Assembly (NCBI GenBank): GCA_017469265.1
Contig: JAFUGS010000048.1
Location: 1-64,000, forward strand
From: Clostridia bacterium
GTDB lineage: Bacteria > Bacillota > Clostridia > Christensenellales > Aristaeellaceae
Length of the DNA: 64,000 nt
Reading direction: 5' to 3'
Numbering within the stretch: the stretch's first letter is position 1; each line of letters begins with the position of its first letter. Below are positions 15,778 to 22,772 of this stretch, piece by piece. The position numbers and the translations under genes are program-made. The notes under the pieces are model-generated. The model had not been told where the DNA came from and did no database searches. It saw only the letters and a list, made by a program, of their open reading frames with translations.

Positions 15778-17520
15778 TCAGCGGTCCTCCTGTCGGATCA
15801 TTTTGCGAAGATCCGCTTCCTCCACGGTCATATAAGCCGTTTTATGATGGGTGTAGATCACCTTGCCCGGCGCCGCGCCGGAAGGCTTTTTCACGTATTT
15901 CCGCCGGGTGTAGTCCACGGGCACCATGCTGCTGCGCTGGCCCTTACTGTACCAGGCGGCCAGCTGGGCCGCCTGCTTCAGGGTCTCGGGCGGGATCTCC
16001 CCCTCCGCCCGGATGATCACATGACTGCCGGGCATATCCTTGGCGTGGAGCCACATCTCCTCCGGCCGGGCGTCCTGGGTCAGCCTTTCATTCTGCACCG
16101 CGTTTTTTCCCACCAGGATTTCAATCCCGTCCGGGGACAGGTACCGGTAGGGCCTGCTCTGGGGCAGGTTCCGCTGCTGCCGGCGGCTGGCGCTGCGCTT
16201 CACATAGCCGGTGCGGGCCAGCTCCGCCCGGATCTCTTCCAGCTCGCTTTCCTCCACGCATTTGTCCACGTCCAGCAGCATGCCCTCCAGGTAGTCCAGC
16301 TCCTGCAGGGTTTTCTCCTTCTGTTCCTGGGCTGACTGCCGGGCGGACCGGGCCTTCTGGTACTTTTTGAAGTATTTCTGGGCGTTCTGGCTGGGGGTCA
16401 GCCGGGCGTCCAGCGGAATGGTGATATTCCCGCCCGCGGGATCATACCAGTTGGGCAGGGTCACCTCCGCGGGCCCCTTGGCCAGGGCGTACAGATTGGC
16501 GTTCAGCACCTCGCCCATGATCCGGTATTCCTCCATGCGGGCGGCGCCGGCCAGCTCCTCCTCCTGGAGGGCCAGCTTCTTTTCGCAGCGCTCCACCTGA
16601 TTTTTCAGCAGCCGCACCATGGAAGCGCTTTTCTGCCGCAGCCGGTCCTGCCGGTCCCGGGTGCCGAAATAGGCCTCCAGCGCCTGGCTGACCCCGGCGC
16701 ATGGTTTCTGCCGCGACAGATCCTGGCTCAGGTAGGGAAAGGGAAAAACATCCTTCGCTTCCCCGTCCTCCCCCAGCTGCACCCGGGGATCCGTCATCTC
16801 CGGCAGGCGCCGGAGCAGGGCCGCGGTCTTTTCGCATACCGCGTCCAGGTCCGAATCGTCCCCGCCCGGCCCCGTCACCCGCAGGGCGATCTCCCGGGCG
16901 GAGGCCAGGCTCAGGCCGGAAACCGCGCCGGCCAGCCGCTTTTCCAGGGGCAGGTCCGCGTCCCGCGCCAGCCGCTCCCGCAGCGGACCGGCCTCCGTCT
17001 CCGCCGGATCCAGCCGATCCTGTGCCGGCGGCGGGACATAGGTCAGCCCGGGCTGAATCTGCCGCACCCGGCTCATTTCCGCGTTCACATGGTGAGCGGA
17101 TTCCAGGATCCGTCCTTCCCCGTTGAGCAGCATCAGGTTCGAGTGCCGCCCCATGATCTCCAGCACCAGCCGACGGGGCTCATGATCCCCCATCTCCCCG
17201 ATGGTGTCCATGTCGATATACACGATCCGGTCCCCCGCCACCTGGCGGACGCTGACCACCCGGCCGCCCAGCAGCTGCTTGCGCATCAGCATGCACAGGG
17301 CCGGCGGCTCCAGCGGATTGGCGAATTTGCTGCCCGTCAGGTGGCAGCGGGCGTTATTGGGGGAAGCGCACAGCAGCAGGTTCCGGTTTTCGTTTCCCGC
17401 CCGGATCACCAGGATCACCGTGTCCCGCTCCGGCTGGGTAATCCGGTCAATCCGGCCCCCGGCCAGCAGCCGGTCCAGCTCCCTGGCCGCGAAACCCACC
17501 ATCAGTCCGTCCATTGGCAT
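15778..17520 (-). CDS. rqcH: RqcH (NFACT/Rqc2 homologue), ribosome quality control
   Basis: A 580-residue NFACT-family protein, formerly annotated as a fibronectin-binding protein. RqcH binds stalled 50S-peptidyl-tRNA complexes and adds C-terminal alanine tails that mark nascent chains for degradation. Visible parts: NFACT-N (about 1-270) with Asp97-Arg98, the pair needed for tailing in Bacillus RqcH; a helical coiled-coil region (about 290-420); and a C-terminal NFACT-R domain with YLSPDGIEILVGKNAVQNE and LHAKDMPGSHVII. The gene lies 12 bases after the methyltransferase gene and 4 bases before the hemolysin III gene. ClpC, the unfoldase that can degrade Ala-tailed products with ClpP, is in the same window. 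Confidence 0.95.
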   Translation of the reverse strand: MPMDGLMVGFAARELDRLLAGGRIDRITQPERDTVILVIRAGNENRNLLLCASPNNARCHLTGSKFANPLEPPALCMLMRKQLLGGRVVSVRQVAGDRIVYIDMDTIGEMGDHEPRRLVLEIMGRHSNLMLLNGEGRILESAHHVNAEMSRVRQIQPGLTYVPPPAQDRLDPAETEAGPLRERLARDADLPLEKRLAGAVSGLSLASAREIALRVTGPGGDDSDLDAVCEKTAALLRRLPEMTDPRVQLGEDGEAKDVFPFPYLSQDLSRQKPCAGVSQALEAYFGTRDRQDRLRQKSASMVRLLKNQVERCEKKLALQEEELAGAARMEEYRIMGEVLNANLYALAKGPAEVTLPNWYDPAGGNITIPLDARLTPSQNAQKYFKKYQKARSARQSAQEQKEKTLQELDYLEGMLLDVDKCVEESELEEIRAELARTGYVKRSASRRQQRNLPQSRPYRYLSPDGIEILVGKNAVQNERLTQDARPEEMWLHAKDMPGSHVIIRAEGEIPPETLKQAAQLAAWYSKGQRSSMVPVDYTRRKYVKKPSGAAPGKVIYTHHKTAYMTVEEADLRKMIRQEDR

Positions 17521-17532
17521 AATCGTTTACCC

Positions 17533-18762
17533 TCATAAAAAAGTATCCACCCACCGGTACGCCCGGCGGACGCCCGCCGCGTCGGTGGTCATCAGGTCCG
17601 GCATGCAGCCGTGCTCCGGCCGCAGGGAATCCACCAGCGCCGGATAGATAAAGGAGCGCTGAAACCGCTTTCGGCTGAGGAAAGTGTCCCCTTCCAGCGT
17701 ACCGATTTCCCAGCTTTCCAGCAGATCCATGGGCCCCGCCTTCTCCGGGATCCAGTCTCCCTTCAGGTCCAGCCCCCGGATCCGCAGCCTGCAGGCCGCG
17801 TCGTCCATTTCCGCCAGCAGCGCCGTCCCGTCCATACCGCAGGGGCACAGCACCGTCAGGTTTTCCGCCTTCAGCCGGGCCAGGCTGACGGAAACCGCCT
17901 GCGGGCTGATATCCAGCCCCGCGTAATGGCAGCCCAGCTTCTCCGCCGCCGCCAGGGTTGTGCCGCTGCCGCAGCACAGATCAGCCACCCAGTCCCCGGG
18001 CCGGGTCACCGGCAGCAGCAGCCGCTCCAGCAGCTTCAGCGGTTTCTGGGTGATGAAACCAGTCCGCTCCGGATCCCGCTGCTGCAGGAAACCGATATCC
18101 GTCCACACATCCCCGGGATACACGGGCTCATCATCGTAGTAGCGGTATTCCTTGCCGCCGGACACGATGCTGGAATAGCTCCGCCCGTCCTCGTCCACCC
18201 CCCGGGCCATGTGATTCTTCCGGTTGCCCTGCCGGGGCAGCGGCACCCGGGTCAGATCGAAATGGTACGCGGCGCTCCGGCTGTACAGCAGGATGGTGTC
18301 ATGCTTCCGGGGAAAGCATTTTTTACTGCGTCCGCCGCTCTCATAGCTCCAGATAATCTCGTTCAGGAAGCGGTCCCGGCCGAAAATCCGGTCACACATC
18401 AGCCGCGCCTGCCCCGACATGCGCCAGTCCAGATGCAGGCAGAAAACACCTTCCGGCCGCAGCAGCTCCCGGCCGGCGGTGATCATCCGCCGCAGCAGCT
18501 GCAGATAGGTCTTCTCATCCGGAAACCGGTCCTCGTACCCTGGCAGATCCAGCGCCGGGCTTCCCCGGCGCCATCCCTGCTCCCCCCAGGACCGTTTCCG
18601 CCGGAAGGAGGCCCCGGTCATGAAGGGCGGATCCAGGTAGACGCACTGTACCCGGCCCCGCAGGGCGCGGATCTCCCGGGGCAGCTTTTCCACGCTGCCG
18701 CAGGCCAGCACGTTTTTTCCGTCTCCGTAGACGGCTCTGGGGGCATTCACCTGTTCATACAT
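17533..18762 (-). CDS. Orphan DNA methyltransferase (N6-adenine/N4-cytosine, beta-type motif order)
   Basis: A 409-residue S-adenosylmethionine-dependent DNA methyltransferase of the N6/N4 family. The catalytic DPPF (44-47) precedes the cofactor motif DLCCGSGTT, the beta-class order. The target-recognition part lies between them (about 60-240), and about 110 residues follow the cofactor domain without a recognisable match. The ATG at 18762 is chosen because GGGAGG lies 8 bases before it. No restriction endonuclease or specificity gene is nearby, so it is probably a solitary methylase. It sits in an otherwise housekeeping operon ahead of rqcH. Confidence 0.85.
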   Translation of the reverse strand: MYEQVNAPRAVYGDGKNVLACGSVEKLPREIRALRGRVQCVYLDPPFMTGASFRRKRSWGEQGWRRGSPALDLPGYEDRFPDEKTYLQLLRRMITAGRELLRPEGVFCLHLDWRMSGQARLMCDRIFGRDRFLNEIIWSYESGGRSKKCFPRKHDTILLYSRSAAYHFDLTRVPLPRQGNRKNHMARGVDEDGRSYSSIVSGGKEYRYYDDEPVYPGDVWTDIGFLQQRDPERTGFITQKPLKLLERLLLPVTRPGDWVADLCCGSGTTLAAAEKLGCHYAGLDISPQAVSVSLARLKAENLTVLCPCGMDGTALLAEMDDAACRLRIRGLDLKGDWIPEKAGPMDLLESWEIGTLEGDTFLSRKRFQRSFIYPALVDSLRPEHGCMPDLMTTDAAGVRRAYRWVDTFL

Positions 18763-18822
18763 GATTCGCGCCTCCCTGTCCGGGGTCTTCCCGCCCACCG
18801 GGGACTGCCCGGTTCCCTTTGG

Positions 18823-18863
18823 AAAAAAGCGCAGTCCCACCGTCCGCCGGTGGAGCCTGCGCT
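18823..18863 (-). terminator. Terminator of purA-purB
   Basis: AGCGCAG (18828-18834) pairs with CTGCGCT (18857-18863), with a second CCACCG/CGGTGG stem inside. Six Ts follow on the minus strand. Confidence 0.85.
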
Positions 18864-18870
18864 TCGCTTT

Positions 18871-20286
18871 TTATACGTTGATTTCCGTCTTTCCGGCGTC
18901 CACGTTCTCCAGCAGGGGCCGGATCCGGTCCAGGAAGGCCTCCACCTGCTCCGGGCAGCGTCCGATATACCGGTCCGGCCGCAGCCCGGCGCGGATTTCC
19001 TCCTCCGTCAGGGAGAAGGCGGGATCCGCCGCCAGCAGCTCCGGCAGATTGCAGGGTTCCCCGTTCTTCATCCGGGCCGTGGCCGCCATGGAAGCCCGCC
19101 GGATCACCTCGTGGGTTTCCTGCCGGTTCGCGCCGCGCTTCACCGCCTCCATCATCAGGTTCTCCGTGGCGATGAAGGGCAGGTATTCCATAACCGTCTT
19201 CTCGATGATCTTCTCATTCACCCGCAGCCCGTCGGTCACGTTCTGCGCCAGGCGCAGAATGGCGTCCGCGCAGAGGAAGCCCTCCGGCAGCGAGATCCGG
19301 CGGTTGGCGGAATCGTCCAGCGTCCGCTCCAGCCATTGGGTGGAGGCGGTCATGGCGGCATTCAGGCTGTCCGCCATCAGGTAGCGGCTGAGGGAACAGA
19401 TCCGCTCGCAGCGCATGGGATTCCGCTTGTATGGCATGGCGGATGAGCCGATCTGGTGGGCCTCGAAGGGTTCCTCCACCTGCCGGTCATGCTGCAGCAG
19501 GCGCAGATCCTCCGCCATCCGGTAGCAGCTCTGGGCGATGGCGCTGAGGCAGGAAAGGATCCGGCTGTCCAGCTTCCGGGGATAGGTCTGCCCGCACACG
19601 TCATACAGCCGGGTAAACCCGAAGCGCTCCATGAGCCGCCGGTTCAGCTCCACGATCTTCTCCTGATCCCCGTCGAAGAGCTCCATCAGGCTGGCTTCCG
19701 TGCCCGTTGCCCCCCGGCAGCCCAGGAAGGGAATGGCGGAAAGGACAAAGTCCAGCTCCTCCAGGTCAAACAGCAGATCCTGCAGCCAGAGAGTGGCCCG
19801 CTTGCCCACGGTCACCAGCTGGGCCGGCTGATAATGGGTGTATCCCAGCGTCGGCAGCGCCCGGTATTCCTCCGCGAAATCCGCCAGGTGCTTCATCACC
19901 TTCAGCAGTTCTCCCCGCAGGTACCGCAGCGCGTCCCGGTACAGAATCAGGTCCGCGTTGTCCGTCACATAGCAGCTGGTGGCGCCCAGGTGGATGATGC
20001 CCGCCGCCTCCGGCGCCGCCTGGCCGTAGGCGTACACATGGGCCATCACATCGTGGCGGACTTCCTTTTCCCGCCGGGCGGCCAGGTCAAAATCGATATC
20101 CTCCACATGGGCTTCCAGCGCCCGCACCTGGCTGTCGGTAATGGGCAGGCCTAGCTCGCTTTCCGCCCGGGCCAGCTCCGTCCACAGCCGCCGCCAGGTC
20201 CGAATCCGGGTCCGGGCGGAGAAAAGCGTCAGCATATATTCGCTGGCGTACCGGGAGGACAGCGGGGATTCGTAACGCTCGTTCAT
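18871..20286 (-). CDS. purB: Adenylosuccinate lyase
   Basis: A 471-residue fumarase/aspartase-superfamily lyase that cleaves SAICAR and adenylosuccinate in purine synthesis. The signature loop GSSAMPYKRNPMR (about residues 284-296) is intact, along with THYQPAQ and HLGATSCYVTDNAD. Its start overlaps the purA stop by 4 bases (ATGA), so the two AMP-forming steps are translationally coupled. The chain is of normal length. Confidence 0.96.
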   Translation of the reverse strand: MNERYESPLSSRYASEYMLTLFSARTRIRTWRRLWTELARAESELGLPITDSQVRALEAHVEDIDFDLAARREKEVRHDVMAHVYAYGQAAPEAAGIIHLGATSCYVTDNADLILYRDALRYLRGELLKVMKHLADFAEEYRALPTLGYTHYQPAQLVTVGKRATLWLQDLLFDLEELDFVLSAIPFLGCRGATGTEASLMELFDGDQEKIVELNRRLMERFGFTRLYDVCGQTYPRKLDSRILSCLSAIAQSCYRMAEDLRLLQHDRQVEEPFEAHQIGSSAMPYKRNPMRCERICSLSRYLMADSLNAAMTASTQWLERTLDDSANRRISLPEGFLCADAILRLAQNVTDGLRVNEKIIEKTVMEYLPFIATENLMMEAVKRGANRQETHEVIRRASMAATARMKNGEPCNLPELLAADPAFSLTEEEIRAGLRPDRYIGRCPEQVEAFLDRIRPLLENVDAGKTEINV

Positions 20287-21566
20287 GCCTGTTTCCTTTC
20301 AATGTACGCTTCGCGGTCAGCCCCGACCGACACATAGGTGATGGGGCATCCCACCGCCCGCTCGATCATCTCCACATAGTCCCGGGCCGCCTGGGGCAGA
20401 TCCTCCCACCGGCGGACGCCGGAAATGTCCCGCTCCCATCCGGGCACCCGCTTCAGCACGGGCTCGCAGCGGTCCAGCAGCGTCGGGAAGGGGAAATCGT
20501 CCAGCTCCCGGCCGTCCAGCCGGTATTTTTCGCAGACCGGGATTTCCTTCAGGTCGCTGAGCACGTCCAGCTTGGTCAGGGCCAGCCCGGTGGCGCCCTG
20601 CATCCGCACGCCGTATCGGGTCGCCACCAGGTCGATGGGGCCCACCCGGCGGGGACGCCCGGTTTTCGCGCCGTACTCCGCGCCGGCCTGACGCAGCCTT
20701 TCCGCTTCCTCCCCGAAAAGCTCGCAGACGAAGGGCCCCTCCCCCACGCAGGTGGAGTAGGCCTTCACCACGCCGATCACCTCGTCCACCTTCGCCGAGG
20801 GCAGCCCGGAGCCCACCGGGGCATAGGCCGCCAGGGTGTTGGAGGAGGTGGTGTAGGGCACGATGCCGTAGTCCAGGTCCCGCAGGGCGCCCAGCTGCGC
20901 CTCGAAAAGGAAGCGCTTGCCGGCAGCCTGGGCCTGGCGCAGCACCTCGGTGGTGTCGCAGATAAAGGGCTTCAGCTTCTCCCCGTAGGTCGTCAGCCAG
21001 TCCATCAGCGCGTCCACGGTCACGGGCTCGGCGCCGTATACGCCCCGCAGGGTCAGGTTCTTCCATTCCACCAGCTGGGCCACATGGGCCCGCAGGGCTT
21101 CCGGATCCTTCAGCTCACCGGCCAGCAGGGTCTTTTTCTGATATTTGTCGGAATAGAACGGCGCGATGCCCTGCCGGGTGGAGCCGTAGGCGTGATCCTT
21201 CAGCCGGGCCTCTTCCAGCCCGTCCAGCTGCCTGTGCCAGGGCAGCAGCAGGGAAGCCCGCTCGCTGATCTTCAGCATGTCAGGCGTCAGGGCCACCCCC
21301 TGGGCGCGGACCTGCTCCATCTCCGTCCACAGGTTCTCCAGATCCAGCGCCACCCCGTTCCCCAGGATATTCAGAACCCCGGCGCGGAAAATGCCGGAGG
21401 GCAGCAGATGCAGGGCGAATTTGCCGAATTCGTTGATCACCGTGTGCCCGGCGTTCCCGCCGCCCTGGAAGCGGATCACCACATCGTACCGCTCCGTCAG
21501 CAGGTCCACCATTCGGCCCTTGCCCTCGTCCCCCCAGTTGATGCCTACAATCGCGCAGTTGGCCAT
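20283..21566 (-). CDS. purA: Adenylosuccinate synthetase
   Basis: A 427-residue enzyme that joins IMP and aspartate using GTP, the first committed step to AMP. The N-terminal P-loop variant GDEGKGR, the GGGNAGHT loop and the C-terminal TKLDVLS segment are present. The ATG at 21566 is preferred over one 6 bases upstream because AAGGAG is then 8 rather than 2 bases away. purA leads the purA-purB operon; its promoter is back-to-back with that of degV. Confidence 0.96.
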   Translation of the reverse strand: MANCAIVGINWGDEGKGRMVDLLTERYDVVIRFQGGGNAGHTVINEFGKFALHLLPSGIFRAGVLNILGNGVALDLENLWTEMEQVRAQGVALTPDMLKISERASLLLPWHRQLDGLEEARLKDHAYGSTRQGIAPFYSDKYQKKTLLAGELKDPEALRAHVAQLVEWKNLTLRGVYGAEPVTVDALMDWLTTYGEKLKPFICDTTEVLRQAQAAGKRFLFEAQLGALRDLDYGIVPYTTSSNTLAAYAPVGSGLPSAKVDEVIGVVKAYSTCVGEGPFVCELFGEEAERLRQAGAEYGAKTGRPRRVGPIDLVATRYGVRMQGATGLALTKLDVLSDLKEIPVCEKYRLDGRELDDFPFPTLLDRCEPVLKRVPGWERDISGVRRWEDLPQAARDYVEMIERAVGCPITYVSVGADREAYIERKQA

Positions 21567-21640
21567 TTCCATTTCTCCTTCTGATCGGATTTCCGCGGCG
21601 CGCCGGGCGGTGCCCCTTTTCGCGCCGAAAGCCACTCATG

Positions 21641-21669
21641 ATCGTAGCATAAAAACCCCCGCAATGCAA
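21641..21669 (-). promoter_or_regulatory. Promoter of purA-purB
   Basis: Minus strand: TTGCAT (21664-21669), 17 bases, TACGAT (21641-21646), about 75 bases before the purA ATG. Confidence 0.7.
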
Positions 21670-21819
21670 GGCGGCGCCGTGGATTTTTTCCCGCCCCGCC
21701 GCCCGCTCTTCCCGCCGGATCCGGCGCCGGTGCCCGGGTGTTCCGGCGGGTTTTGCCCCCGCCCGCCCGCGCGAAGGGGGCGGGGCGGAATCCACCGTAA
21801 AGGATGCGGAATACGGTGG

Positions 21820-21848
21820 TTGCTTTTTTACGCCGGTTGCTTTATAAT
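21820..21848 (+). promoter_or_regulatory. Promoter of degV and the deaminase-like gene
   Basis: Plus strand: TTGCTT (21820-21825), 17 bases, TATAAT (21843-21848). The -10 is perfect. Confidence 0.72.
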
Positions 21849-21893
21849 CCTTTGTCGGGAAGATTTTCCGTATCGATCTTTGGAGGATGGAAG

Positions 21894-22763
21894 ATGGATT
21901 ACGTTTTTATGATGGACAGCGACAGCGACCTGCCCTATGACCTGAAGGAAAAATATGACATCCCGGTGGTATACATGCCCTATGCCCTGAATGGCAGGGA
22001 GTATTTTGACGATCTGGGGCAGACGCTGGATCACAAAAGCTATTTCGACCAGATGCGCGCAGGCGCGGTGCCCGTGACCTCCGCGCTGAATGAAGACGTG
22101 TATATGGATTATTTCGAGCCCATCCTGAAGGAAAAGGATCTGCTTTTCGTCGCCTTCTCCAGCAAGCTGAGCTCCACCATCCAGGCGGTATACGCCACCC
22201 GGGACCGGCTGCTGGGCATGTATCCGGAGCGGAAGTTCATCGTGGTGGATACCCTGAGCATCTCCACCCCCCTGACGCTGCTGGCCCTGAAGGCGCATGA
22301 AATGTACCGGGCCGGCGCCCCCATTGAGGAAGTGGCGGACTGGCTGGAGAAAAACAAACTCCGGGCCCACGGCTGGTTCACCGTGGATGACCTGAAGTAT
22401 CTGAAGCGGGGCGGGCGGATCTCTCCCACCGCCGCGGCCTTCGGTTCCATGCTGGACATCAAGCCCGTCATCTGTGAAGCCCGGGACGGTTCCCTCCAGA
22501 GCGTGGAGAAGGTCCGCGGCCGGAAGAAGGCGCTGAACATCCTGGTGGACAAGATGATGGAATACGAGCCGGATCCGGATGAAAGCCCGGTCATCATCCT
22601 GCACGCCGACGTCCCGGAAGACGCCCAAGAGCTGAAAGCCCTCGCCCTGAAGCGCAGCCCCCGCCTGCGGATCCGGATTGACAATGTGGGTCCGGTGATC
22701 GGCGCCCACTGCGGCCCCGGTACCCTGGCCATCACCTTCCTGGGGAAGGAACGGACCATCTGA
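21894..22763 (+). CDS. DegV family fatty-acid-binding protein
   Basis: A 289-residue DegV protein. These bind a fatty acid and, in several Gram-positives, act as FakB subunits presenting it to the kinase FakA. It begins MDYVFMMDSDSDLP, contains the conserved VTSALNEDVY and SSKLSSTIQAVY ligand-pocket segments, and KYLKRGGRISPTAAAFGSMLDIKPV. The ATG at 21894 has GGAGG 7 bases upstream. No fakA is in the window. The next gene starts 9 bases downstream, so the two are one transcript. Confidence 0.9.
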   Translation: MDYVFMMDSDSDLPYDLKEKYDIPVVYMPYALNGREYFDDLGQTLDHKSYFDQMRAGAVPVTSALNEDVYMDYFEPILKEKDLLFVAFSSKLSSTIQAVYATRDRLLGMYPERKFIVVDTLSISTPLTLLALKAHEMYRAGAPIEEVADWLEKNKLRAHGWFTVDDLKYLKRGGRISPTAAAFGSMLDIKPVICEARDGSLQSVEKVRGRKKALNILVDKMMEYEPDPDESPVIILHADVPEDAQELKALALKRSPRLRIRIDNVGPVIGAHCGPGTLAITFLGKERTI

Positions 22764-22772
22764 GGCCGCGCC

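Larger units (their letters stand above)
21567..21893. other. Divergent purA/degV intergenic region
   Basis: This 327-base stretch carries the two divergent promoters annotated separately. The middle part (about 21670-21815) is very GC-rich. No recognisable riboswitch, PurR-type box or RNA gene was seen. Confidence 0.6.

Noticed and set aside
17533..18762. A restriction-modification system
   Set aside because: Only the methyltransferase is present; neighbours are purB and rqcH.
21567..21893. Purine riboswitch or PurR-type box before purA
   Set aside because: The purA leader is about 70 bases and lacks the conserved purine aptamer core; no repeated operator motif was seen.
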